Shown here: piece after piece, positions 1 through 5,585 of the stretch | How positions within the stretch are numbered: the first letter of the stretch is position 1 | How the letters are laid out: the number at the start of each line of letters is the position of its first letter | Assembly (NCBI GenBank): GCA_947455585.1 | Contig: CANGOY010000141.1 | Coordinates: forward strand, 1-5,585 | Length of the DNA stretch: 5,585 nucleotides | Direction of reading: 5' to 3' | Origin: Comamonadaceae bacterium | GTDB taxonomy: Bacteria > Pseudomonadota > Gammaproteobacteria > Burkholderiales > Burkholderiaceae_C | Position numbers and translations under genes: made by a program | The notes under the pieces: model-generated | What the model was told of the DNA's origin: nothing | Seen by the model: the letters and a program-made list of their open reading frames with translations, nothing else | The model's database searches: none

Positions 1-23
1 CTGGCTTTAGCGAATAAACAACC

Positions 24-374
24 CTGATTCAAGGCCTCGTCCAACTCTTCATCTTCCAAGCCCTCGGCGAACTGGTGTCTAAGTTCGCCCTGCCCTTCAT
101 CCCCGGACCCGTGTTGGGCTTGGTGTTGTTGTTGGCATATCTCAGCGTGCGCGGCCACGTGCCTGCAGCGATTGATTTGGTGGGTGGCAGCGTTCTGCAG
201 CACTTGGGGCTACTGTTCATCCCCGCGTCTGTGGGCGTAGTGCTTTACTTACCGGTGTTGCAGGCCAATGCTTGGGCTATTAGCGCGGCGTTGGTGGTGA
301 GTGTGGTGGCCACGGTGGCGGTGACGGCGGGTTTGCTCAAAGTGTTGGCGAAGAAGGAGCCGACCGATGACTAA
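24..374 (+). CDS. LrgA/CidA family holin-like membrane protein (CTG start proposed)
   Basis: Small integral membrane protein of the LrgA/CidA family. Members pair with an LrgB/CidB protein and have been linked to murein hydrolase/autolysis control and, in some bacteria, to pyruvate or other small-organic-acid transport; which applies here cannot be told. The conserved FIPGPVLG (residues 25-32) and LFIPASVGV (64-72) are present, with about four hydrophobic segments and a short charged tail. With CTG at 24 the product is 116 residues, normal for the family, and begins L/M-IQGLVQLFIFQALGEL, a good match to the usual family N-terminus. The frame is open upstream only to TAA at 15-17, and no ATG, GTG or TTG lies in frame before GTG at 75. 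Starting at that GTG would remove most of the first membrane helix. No clear ribosome binding site precedes CTG. The gene overlaps lrgB by 8 nt. Family call is firm; the start is inferred, and ATT at 27 is an alternative. Confidence 0.85.
   Translation: MIQGLVQLFIFQALGELVSKFALPFIPGPVLGLVLLLAYLSVRGHVPAAIDLVGGSVLQHLGLLFIPASVGVVLYLPVLQANAWAISAALVVSVVATVAVTAGLLKVLAKKEPTDD
354..359 (+). promoter_or_regulatory. Shine-Dalgarno site of lrgB
   Basis: AAGGAG lies 7 nt before the lrgB ATG and inside the 3' end of lrgA. Its strength and spacing fix the lrgB start at 367 and fit coupled translation of the two overlapping genes. Confidence 0.8.
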
Positions 375-1107
375 CGAATTTCAAACACACTTGCCGCCCA
401 TCTCTGACATTTGGGTGTACCTCTCGGGCAGCCCGCTGCTGGCTTTGGTGCTGACGCTGAGCGCATATTTGCTGGGCCTCACGCTGTACGAGCGCAGCCA
501 GCGCAACCCGCTGGCCAACCCTGTGTTGATTGCGGTGGTGGTGGTCACGCTCAGCATCAGCGTGCTCGATATGCCGTATGCCAAATATTTCGAAGGCGCG
601 CAGTTTGTGCACTTCTTGCTGGGCACGGCCACGGTGTCGCTGGCCATTCCCATCTACAAAGGTCTTGCGTCGCTCAAGGGGCGCATGGGCGTGTTGATGT
701 TGTCGCTGGTGGCTGGTGGCGTCACGTCCGTCTTCACCGCGGTGGGCATGGCGCGTTGGTTGGGTGTGGACGAATCGTTGGTGCGCGGCTTGGTGGCCAA
801 ATCGGTCACTGCGCCGATTGCGATGGGCATTGCCGAACGCGTGCAAGCCTCGCCCACCTTGACCGCCATCTTTGCGGTGAGCACCGGGATCTTGGGCGCT
901 GTATTAGGTCGTTACGTGCTTGATGTGTTGCGCGTCACGCAATGGTGGCAACGCGGCTTTGCCCTCGGCGTGGCCGCACACGGCATAGGCACCTCACGCG
1001 CCTTCAGCGTGCACCCAGAAGCCGGCGCTTACGCAAGCCTAGGCATGGGCCTGCACGGCATTGTGGGTGCGGTGGTGATTCCGCAAGCGGTAGCTTGGTG
1101 GTTTTAA
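367..1107 (+). CDS. LrgB/CidB family membrane protein
   Basis: Polytopic inner-membrane protein of 246 residues, the usual length for LrgB/CidB/YohK. Diagnostic segments are NPLANPVLIA (47-56), the amphipathic KSVTAPIAMGIAE (145-157) and AHGIGTSRA (204-212), with several hydrophobic helices between them. Family members act with LrgA/CidA partners; reported roles include control of murein hydrolase export/autolysis and carboxylate (pyruvate or glycolate-type) transport in bacteria and plant plastids. The substrate here is unknown. The ATG at 367 is preceded by a strong AAGGAG and overlaps the last 8 nt of lrgA, so the two are one operon. The TAA stop shares a TTAA palindrome with the stop of the convergent antitoxin gene, leaving no room for a terminator between them. 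The gene looks intact. Confidence 0.93.
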   Translation: MTNEFQTHLPPISDIWVYLSGSPLLALVLTLSAYLLGLTLYERSQRNPLANPVLIAVVVVTLSISVLDMPYAKYFEGAQFVHFLLGTATVSLAIPIYKGLASLKGRMGVLMLSLVAGGVTSVFTAVGMARWLGVDESLVRGLVAKSVTAPIAMGIAERVQASPTLTAIFAVSTGILGAVLGRYVLDVLRVTQWWQRGFALGVAAHGIGTSRAFSVHPEAGAYASLGMGLHGIVGAVVIPQAVAWWF

Positions 1108-1424
1108 ACCGCCACTGAGTGGGCAGACAAGCTCACTTGCAGCTTCTCTCGCATCGCAAAAAAAATAGCAGCCAAGTTGTCCATGCTCGGGTTGCCCGTG
1201 GGCGACAACATGCGATGTAAGCTCTTGCTAGGTTTATGCGTAATCGTGGCGAGTTGCTCAAAACCAATCGTGGCGTTGACAAGGTCGCGCAAGATGAGCC
1301 GTGCGGTTTCTGGCTCGCCATTCAAGAACAAAGTAGCGGCTTCATCAAGCAAGGCTTGTGCAAATGATGTATCGGCCTGCACGCGTTGAATAACGGTTTC
1401 TTTGAAATTTCTGGTCAGCGCCAT
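1104..1424 (-). CDS. HigA-type antitoxin / HTH DNA-binding protein
   Basis: Probable antitoxin of the adjacent RelE/HigB-like toxin, 106 residues from the ATG. The N-terminal half (residues about 5-50) is a helical charged stretch. The C-terminal half (about 54-96: TIGFEQLATITHKPSKSLHRMLS...NPSMDNLAAIFFAMREKL) reads as a helix-turn-helix of the Cro/XRE-like addiction-module antidote type, with SKSLHRML as the likely recognition helix. It should neutralise the toxin and repress the pair's own promoter. An in-frame GTG at 1430 would overlap the toxin stop as GTGA. The ATG at 1424 is preferred because AAAGG sits 5 nt upstream of it, whereas GTG has no spaced ribosome binding site. It is convergent with lrgB and overlaps it by 4 nt at the stops. 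Family assignment is from motif reading; antitoxin function is inferred from its pairing. Confidence 0.85.
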   Translation of the reverse strand: MALTRNFKETVIQRVQADTSFAQALLDEAATLFLNGEPETARLILRDLVNATIGFEQLATITHKPSKSLHRMLSPTGNPSMDNLAAIFFAMREKLQVSLSAHSVAV

Positions 1425-1426
1425 GT

Positions 1427-1756
1427 TCACCTTTTTTGCTTTTTACGGGCTTTGTACTCAGCCAACAAAACCTTGGCCTTGTCGATGTCGCGCTGTTGTC
1501 CGCGCTTGGTTCCACCGCCAAACAAAATGATGAGCATGTCACCTTCTTTGGCTAGGTAAATCCGGTAGCCCGGCCCCCAGTCGATGACGTATTCGCCCAT
1601 GCCGTCAAACCACTTGATGTTTGACGTGTTGCCCAACTCCATGCGAAGTTTGGCCACCGTCACCTTGGCAGCAGCTTGCGCTGGCAGGCTGTCAAACCAA
1701 GTTTTGTAGGGGCTTGAAGCGTCCTCGCGTAGGTACTCTTCTACTTTGATTGGCAT
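1427..1756 (-). CDS. RelE/HigB-family (phage Gp49-like) toxin
   Basis: A 109-residue protein of the type II toxin group annotated as addiction module killer protein / Gp49-like, within the RelE/ParE superfamily. Such toxins are typically ribosome-dependent mRNA interferases. Visible family features are WFDSLP (20-25), a basic helix AKVTVAKLRMELGN (30-43), GPGYRIYL (61-68), the LIILFGGGTKRGQQRDI strand-turn (75-91) and a very basic C-terminus KARKKQKR. Tyr64, Arg65, Lys84 and Arg85 are plausible functional residues by analogy; this is not demonstrated. The toxin precedes its antitoxin, as in HigBA-type loci, and its TGA lies 2 nt before the antitoxin ATG. There is no Shine-Dalgarno before the ATG, so initiation may be weak or from a very short leader. 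GC content is nearer 52% across the module than the roughly 63% of neighbours, fitting an acquired module. The gene appears intact. Confidence 0.87.
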   Translation of the reverse strand: MPIKVEEYLREDASSPYKTWFDSLPAQAAAKVTVAKLRMELGNTSNIKWFDGMGEYVIDWGPGYRIYLAKEGDMLIILFGGGTKRGQQRDIDKAKVLLAEYKARKKQKR

Positions 1757-1763
1757 GTCAATG

Positions 1764-1779
1764 GTAACACATACGTTAC
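1764..1779. repeat. Inverted repeat, possible TA operator half (downstream element)
   Basis: GTAAC-ACATAC-GTTAC is a perfect 5-bp-arm inverted repeat just upstream of the toxin ATG at 1756. It overlaps the candidate -10 element. Type II antitoxins commonly bind palindromes at this place to repress their own operon, so an operator role is plausible. Short arms mean chance occurrence cannot be excluded. Confidence 0.35.
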
Positions 1780-1796
1780 TTGTGGTAATTCCACAA
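1768..1796 (-). promoter_or_regulatory. Candidate promoter of the toxin-antitoxin operon
   Basis: On the - strand, TTGTGG (1796-1791) and TATGTG (1773-1768) are separated by 17 nt, resembling weak sigma70 -35 and -10 boxes. The -35-like box is one arm of the upstream inverted repeat and the -10-like box lies within the downstream one, an arrangement that suits repression by the antitoxin. Initiation would fall near 1761, giving a leader of only a few bases. The match to consensus is poor, especially at the -10, so this is a suggestion. Confidence 0.3.
1780..1796. repeat. Inverted repeat, possible TA operator (upstream element)
   Basis: TTGTGG-TAATT-CCACAA is a perfect 6-bp-arm inverted repeat with an AT-rich centre, directly next to the second inverted repeat at 1764-1779. 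The pair would present two adjacent palindromes to the antitoxin. On the + strand the second arm is followed by TTTT (1797-1800), so a weak terminator for + strand transcription is an alternative reading. Confidence 0.45.
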
Positions 1797-1798
1797 TT

Positions 1799-1822
1799 TT
1801 GCGGGTCTGCCTAAGCCCGCAA
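1799..1822 (-). terminator. Hairpin downstream of modC
   Basis: TTGCGGG and CCCGCAA form a perfect 7-bp GC-rich stem around a 10-nt loop, starting 18 nt after the modC stop. It is well placed to end the puuD-modABC transcript or protect its 3' end. On the - strand it is followed by AATTG rather than a run of T, so efficient intrinsic termination is doubtful and read-through into the toxin gene is possible. Confidence 0.45.
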
Positions 1823-1840
1823 GAACACAAACACTTGCAT

Positions 1841-2941
1841 TTATTTAACGAGCGCCACCGACTTCACCTGCGCCCACGCAGGCATGCCTACCTGCAGCCC
1901 CAGCTCATGCACGCCACGCGCCGTGACACGCGCTAGCAGAACGGTGTCGCCACAGCGCAAACGCAGCAGCATTTGTGATGGGTGAGCCTCAGGCGTGATG
2001 GCATCCACCACGCAGGACACGTGGTTTTGAATGCTAGTGTGCGTGGCTTCGTGCAAGGTCACGCTCACGTCGCGGGCTAGCACGCGCAGGCGCACGGTTT
2101 GACCAAGCTCTAAGCCACTGTCGCGCACCCACAGCGCACCACCGGCAAAGCCCACTTGGGCCAAATGCCATTGGGTGTCGATGTTCAGCACGATGCCGGT
2201 CAGCAACGCACCCGCATCCTCGCCCACCACCACGGGTAGGTTGGCTTGGGTCAGCACTTCGGCCACAGGGCCATTGGCTTGCACGCGGCCTTCGTTCATC
2301 ACCACCAGCGTGTCGGCCAAGCGGGCGACTTCGTCTACCGCGTGGGTGACGTAGAGCATGGGAATGTTCAAGTCATCGCGCAGCTTTTCTAGCCACGGCA
2401 GCACTTCTTGTCGGCGTGCGTGGTCAAGCGCGGCCAAGGGTTCGTCCAGCAGCAACAAGCGCGGCTGCGTGACCAAGGCACGGGCAATGGCCACGCGTTG
2501 GCGCTCGCCGCCAGACAACTCGTGGCTGCGGCGCTTGAGCAAGTGGCCAATGCCCAGTAGCTCGATGGCTTGTTGCACCACGGCTTGGCTCATCGCGTTG
2601 CGGCTCTGCTTTTCAGCACGTTGGTGGCCATAGGCTAAGTTGCCCGCCACGTCTAAGTGGTCAAACAACGATGCCTCTTGAAACACATAGCCCAAAGCGC
2701 GTTGGTGCGTGGGCAGGCGCACGCCCTTTCCGCCATGAAGTCCATCGTCCTGCCAAACTTCGTGGCCCAGTTGCACCACGCCACGCGCCGAGGGTTCTAG
2801 CCCAGCAACGCAACGCAGCAACGTAGTTTTGCCACAGCCCGATGGGCCATAGATGACGGTGATGCCATGCGCGGTCAGCTGCACATCAACCGACACATCA
2901 AAGTCGGCACGCGCAATGTCTATCTTTAAGTGGATGTTCAT
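1841..2941 (-). CDS. modC: Molybdate ABC transporter ATP-binding protein ModC
   Basis: Cytoplasmic ATPase of the molybdate importer; it hydrolyses ATP to drive oxyanion uptake through ModB. The 366-residue product has every expected element: Walker A GPSGCGKT (32-39), Q-loop FQEASLFDHLDV (87-98), ABC signature LSGGERQR (142-149), Walker B LLLLDEP (162-168), D-loop, and switch His200 in VTHAVDE. The C-terminal part (about 290-366, from SIQNHVSC onward) matches the TOBE/Mop molybdate-binding domain that distinguishes ModC from most other importer ATPases and can sense cytoplasmic oxyanion. The length is typical (about 350-370). The ATG overlaps the modB TGA in an ATGA, with AAGG 7 nt upstream, so the two are translationally coupled. 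Tungstate is a possible additional substrate, as in the family generally. No key residue is missing. Confidence 0.96.
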   Translation of the reverse strand: MNIHLKIDIARADFDVSVDVQLTAHGITVIYGPSGCGKTTLLRCVAGLEPSARGVVQLGHEVWQDDGLHGGKGVRLPTHQRALGYVFQEASLFDHLDVAGNLAYGHQRAEKQSRNAMSQAVVQQAIELLGIGHLLKRRSHELSGGERQRVAIARALVTQPRLLLLDEPLAALDHARRQEVLPWLEKLRDDLNIPMLYVTHAVDEVARLADTLVVMNEGRVQANGPVAEVLTQANLPVVVGEDAGALLTGIVLNIDTQWHLAQVGFAGGALWVRDSGLELGQTVRLRVLARDVSVTLHEATHTSIQNHVSCVVDAITPEAHPSQMLLRLRCGDTVLLARVTARGVHELGLQVGMPAWAQVKSVALVK

Positions 2942-3630
2942 GCGCCCACCTTTTGATGACGAGTAGTACGACGGTTAAACCACGACAGGCCCAACAACAC
3001 CACAAACGAAAACACCAACATCACACCGGCCAAGCCATGCGCTTGTGAATATGCCATCGCTTCCACATGGCCGTAAATTTGGGTGGACACCACGCGCGTT
3101 TTGTCGGGGATGTTGCCGCCAATCATCAGCACCACACCAAACTCACCCACGGTGTGCGCAAAGCTCAGCATGGCGGCCATCACAAAACCGGGTTTGGCCA
3201 AAGGCACGGCCACAGTAAAGAAAGCATCCCACTTGCTGGCTCGCAAGGTGGCGGCCACTTCCATCGGGCGCGGGCCCATCGCTTCAAACGCATTGACCAG
3301 CGGCTGCACGGCAAACGGCAACGAGTACACGATAGAGCCCAACACCAAGCCCCAAAAGCTAAAGGCCAAAGTGCCCCAGCCCGCCCATTGCGTGAACTGG
3401 CCGATCGAGCCATTGGGCCCAAGCGCCACCAACAAATAAAAACCCAATACCGTAGGCGGCAACACCAAAGGCAGCGCGACAAGCGAGGCCACAGGCGCAC
3501 GCCAAGCCGACTGCGTGTGCGCTAGCCACCACGCCACAGGCGTGGCCAGCAACAGCAGCAACACCGTGGTGACGCTGGCGAGTTGCAGCGTCAACGCAAT
3601 GGCTTGGAAATCTTCGGCGCTTAAATTCAT
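2938..3630 (-). CDS. modB: Molybdate ABC transporter permease ModB
   Basis: Inner-membrane channel subunit, 230 residues from the ATG, normal for ModB. It shows about five to six hydrophobic helices, the periplasmic-side motif LPLVLPPTVLG (53-63), a cytoplasmic EAA-type coupling loop EVAATLRASKWDAFF...PLAKPG (about 124-148) that docks on ModC, and the highly characteristic TVGEFGVVLMIGGNIP (160-175). The canonical Gly of the EAA loop is not present (ATLRAS), which I believe is common in this ModB subgroup. An in-frame GTG at 3636 would add two residues and begin 3 nt after the modA stop. The ATG is preferred because MNLSAEDFQAIALTL matches the usual ModB start; neither has a strong ribosome binding site. 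The gene lies between modA and modC and overlaps modC by 4 nt. Confidence 0.95.
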   Translation of the reverse strand: MNLSAEDFQAIALTLQLASVTTVLLLLLATPVAWWLAHTQSAWRAPVASLVALPLVLPPTVLGFYLLVALGPNGSIGQFTQWAGWGTLAFSFWGLVLGSIVYSLPFAVQPLVNAFEAMGPRPMEVAATLRASKWDAFFTVAVPLAKPGFVMAAMLSFAHTVGEFGVVLMIGGNIPDKTRVVSTQIYGHVEAMAYSQAHGLAGVMLVFSFVVLLGLSWFNRRTTRHQKVGA

Positions 3631-3639
3631 GCCCACACT

Positions 3640-4401
3640 TTACAGGGCGTAGCCGTAGCGGGTGATGATGGCTTTGGCAGTGTCGCCTTGCAGGTATTTC
3701 AGAAGCGCGTGTGCGGCTGCGTTGTCTTTGCCTGCGTTGAGTAGCACCGCATCTTGCTTCAATGGTGTGTGCAAGTTTTGCGGCACGACCCATGCTGAAC
3801 CTTGGGTAATGCGACCGTCAACTGAGATTTGCGACAGAGCCACAAAGCCGAGTTGTGCGTTTTCGGTACTGACGAATTGGTAGGCCTGGCCAATGCTTTC
3901 ACCTTGCACGAGCCTCGGCAAAACGTTGGCTTGCACGCCCATTTTGTGAATCACTTCCATCGCCGCTGCACCGTAAGGGGCGAGCTTGGGGTCAGCAATA
4001 GCAATTTTGTTGATGCCTAGTTTTTCAAAACTTTTGCTGCGCAGCACCTCACCTTTGTCGTCTGCCAAATTGGGCTGCTTGCTCCACAAAGCCAAGCGAC
4101 CCGTGGCATAGGTAAAACGCGTGCCTGCAATGGCGAGACCTTCTTTTTCTAAACGTGCGGGAGTTTCGTCATCAGCCGCAAGCAGCACCGCAAAGGGCGC
4201 ACCGTTTTTGATTTGTGCGTAGAACTTGCCCGTTGCGCCAAAGGCCAGCTGCGCTTTATGCCCCGTGTCTTGCTCAAACGCTTGGGCGATTTTTTGCATA
4301 GGGGCGGTGAAGTTGGCGGCCACCGCCACCGTCACTTCACCCGCTTGAGCAGTAACAAAAAATAGAGTGCTGGCAACTGCCAGCGTCAGGCGCAATGTCA
4401 T
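3640..4401 (-). CDS. modA: Molybdate-binding periplasmic protein ModA
   Basis: Periplasmic solute-binding protein that captures molybdate (and usually tungstate) and delivers it to ModBC. From the ATG it has 253 residues. A signal peptide is clear: basic start MTLR, hydrophobic core LTLAVASTLFFVT, and a cleavage site after AQA (residues 18-20). The mature protein begins GEVTVAVAANFTAPM. ModA-type ligand-pocket and fold segments follow: AANFTAP, FGATGKFYAQIKNGAPFAVLLAADDETPARL, ATGRLALWS and IADPKLAPYGAAA. An in-frame GTG at 4407, with GAGA 6 nt before it, is an alternative start that adds two residues and leaves a 3-nt gap to the puuD stop. The ATG leaves a 9-nt gap. No promoter fits between puuD and modA, so ModA is probably transcribed from upstream. 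The gene appears intact. Confidence 0.95.
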   Translation of the reverse strand: MTLRLTLAVASTLFFVTAQAGEVTVAVAANFTAPMQKIAQAFEQDTGHKAQLAFGATGKFYAQIKNGAPFAVLLAADDETPARLEKEGLAIAGTRFTYATGRLALWSKQPNLADDKGEVLRSKSFEKLGINKIAIADPKLAPYGAAAMEVIHKMGVQANVLPRLVQGESIGQAYQFVSTENAQLGFVALSQISVDGRITQGSAWVVPQNLHTPLKQDAVLLNAGKDNAAAHALLKYLQGDTAKAIITRYGYAL

Positions 4402-4410
4402 AGGCACTGA

Positions 4411-5585
4411 TTATCTCAGCGCAGCTCCAGCCTCATACCAACGCTTGATGGTCCCGCGCTCTGCCTCGGTGATGCCCGTGGCATTGTTCATCGGCATTTG
4501 TTTGGTCACCACCGCTTGTTGGTAAATGCCCAAGGCGTGTTGCTTGATGCCTTCGGCGGTGTCAAAACGCACGTTTTTCATTTGCACGTGTTCGCCGTGG
4601 CAGCTTTGGCAGCGTTGCACGAAGATGGCATTCACTTCTGCAAACGTCACAGGCGCATCACTCACAGCCGCAGTTGCAGAAGGCGCGGGACGCATCCACA
4701 CAATGACGCCGAGCAACAACACCACACCTGCAATGGCAAACGGCAGTGGGTTCTTGGCGCGGCCCAAGTGGTAGCCGTGGCGTTGCACAAAGAACTGACG
4801 AATCAAAGCGCCAGCCAACATCATCATCACCAAGATGACCCAGTTGTTTTCGTAGGTGTAGAGGAAGCTGTAGTGGTTGCTCAGCATCGCAAAGATGACG
4901 GGCAGCGTGAAGTAGGTGTTGTGCACGCTGCGTTGCTTGCCGCGCTTGCCGTGTGTGGCGAGTTCTTTGGGGTCCATCGCCACGCCAGATGTCATGGCGG
5001 CTACCACCTTGCGTTGGCCTGGAATAATCCAGAAAAACACGTTGGCGCTCATGGAGGTGGCAATCATCGCGCCCACCAGCAAGAACGCCGCGCGCCCTGC
5101 AAACAACTGGCAGGACAACCAAGCCGCAAATGCCACCACCACAATCATGCTGAGAGCCACAATGCGCTCGCCGTTTTCACGGAAGCCAAACACGCGGCAC
5201 ACCGCGTCGTAAATCAACCAAAAGGCCATCAAGAAGCTGAGTGCTGCCGTGATGGCCGCTGCAGGCGACCAGTCCATCAGTGACTTGTCAATCAAAAACG
5301 TGCCCGCATTCCACAAATACAGCACGGTGAACAAGCCAAAGCCTGTGAGCCATGTGGAGTAGCTTTCCCAATAGAACCAGTGCAGCTTGGTGTGAATTTT
5401 CTTAGGCGCCACCATGTACTTTTGCGGGTTATAAAAACCGCCGCCGTGCACCGCCCACATCGCACCGTCCACGCCTTTTTCCAGCAGGTCAGGTGAGTTG
5501 GGTTTGATGAGGTTGTTGTCTAAGAAGACAAAGTAGAACGAGGAGCCAATCCACGCGATGGCGGTGATGACGTGCACCCAACGCA
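4411..5585 (-). CDS. puuD: Membrane-bound cytochrome c urate oxidase PuuD (5' end outside the window)
   Basis: Urate hydroxylase/oxidase of the PuuD (DUF989) family, which converts urate to 5-hydroxyisourate in purine degradation. Unlike soluble uricase, it passes electrons to a fused cytochrome c rather than making hydrogen peroxide. The visible protein starts mid-helix with RWVHVITAIAWIGSSFYFVFLDN, so probably only about 10-20 residues are missing beyond the right edge. The GTG at 5577 is an internal codon, not a start. Numbering from that codon, HGGGFYNPQKYMVAPKK (44-60) and LHWFYWESYSTWLTG (65-79) are strongly family-like. About eight membrane helices run to residue 295, then a linker leads to a cytochrome c domain with haem motif CQSCH (323-327) and likely axial Met361 or Met363 in KQMPMNN. 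The stop is 3-9 nt from modA, implying co-transcription with the molybdate transporter genes. Confidence 0.93.
   Translation of the reverse strand, partial: RWVHVITAIAWIGSSFYFVFLDNNLIKPNSPDLLEKGVDGAMWAVHGGGFYNPQKYMVAPKKIHTKLHWFYWESYSTWLTGFGLFTVLYLWNAGTFLIDKSLMDWSPAAAITAALSFLMAFWLIYDAVCRVFGFRENGERIVALSMIVVVAFAAWLSCQLFAGRAAFLLVGAMIATSMSANVFFWIIPGQRKVVAAMTSGVAMDPKELATHGKRGKQRSVHNTYFTLPVIFAMLSNHYSFLYTYENNWVILVMMMLAGALIRQFFVQRHGYHLGRAKNPLPFAIAGVVLLLGVIVWMRPAPSATAAVSDAPVTFAEVNAIFVQRCQSCHGEHVQMKNVRFDTAEGIKQHALGIYQQAVVTKQMPMNNATGITEAERGTIKRWYEAGAALR

Noticed and set aside
1..27. Possible 3' end of an upstream + strand gene (frame 1 reads LALANKQP then TGA).
   Set aside because: Only eight codons are visible, with no family signal; noted in the CTG-start finding but not annotated as a gene.
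337..846. 169-codon open frame on the - strand opposite lrgB.
   Set aside because: His/Arg/Gln-rich antisense shadow of the lrgB membrane protein, with no domain.
2938..3630. Loss of the conserved Gly in the ModB EAA loop as a sign of an inactive permease.
   Set aside because: The rest of the loop and the GEFG/GGNIP motifs are intact, and this substitution is, to my knowledge, usual in this short ModB subgroup, so it is not evidence of decay.
3359..3793. 144-codon open frame on the - strand across the modA-modB junction.
   Set aside because: It overlaps two confidently identified genes in another frame, its translation is Arg/Ala/His-rich low-complexity typical of a GC-rich shadow frame, and it has no recognisable domain.
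4498..5283. 261-codon open frame on the + strand opposite puuD.
   Set aside because: Its translation is dominated by His, Ala and Gln, as expected antisense to a membrane-protein gene, with no domain and no supporting ribosome binding site; puuD on the other strand is certain.
1..5585. CRISPR arrays, tRNA/rRNA genes, insertion sequences and integration sites.
   Set aside because: Reading both strands showed no regularly spaced repeats, no tRNA-like cloverleaf or rRNA sequence, and no transposase or terminal inverted repeats. Apart from the short end and the 84-nt gap at 1757-1840 the window is essentially all coding.

Overview
The window looks like a piece of a betaproteobacterial chromosome, most likely Burkholderiales/Comamonadaceae. 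This rests on protein character (ModA, ModB, ModC, PuuD and LrgAB of the types common there), GC-rich coding sequence (about 63-65% in hand-counted rows of the main genes) and tight gene packing. No database search was possible, so the taxonomy is an inference.

Layout, left to right. (1) Positions 24-1107, + strand: an lrgA/cidA-lrgB/cidB pair encoding a small holin-like membrane protein and its larger membrane partner, overlapping by 8 nt. The first gene seems to start at a non-standard CTG. (2) Positions 1104-1756, - strand: a type II toxin-antitoxin pair in HigB-HigA order (toxin first), convergent with lrgB and sharing a TTAA stop-codon palindrome with it. (3) Positions 1757-1840: a short intergenic region with a hairpin after modC and two inverted repeats at the probable TA promoter/operator. 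(4) Positions 1841-4401, - strand: modA-modB-modC, a complete high-affinity molybdate ABC transporter. (5) Positions 4411-5585, - strand: most of a membrane-bound, cytochrome c-fused urate oxidase (PuuD), cut by the right edge.

PuuD and ModABC run in one direction with gaps or overlaps of only a few bases, so they probably form one transcription unit (puuD-modA-modB-modC). The pairing makes metabolic sense. Urate is made by xanthine dehydrogenase, a molybdenum enzyme, and PuuD then oxidises urate and passes electrons to its own haem. The molybdate importer therefore supplies the metal needed one step upstream. xdh genes just beyond the right edge are a prediction, not something seen here.

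All large genes belong to known families and look intact, and I do not see a wholly new system. The points most worth a second look are the CTG start of lrgA, the puuD-mod operon, and the compact TA module inserted between two operons with its operator-like repeats.
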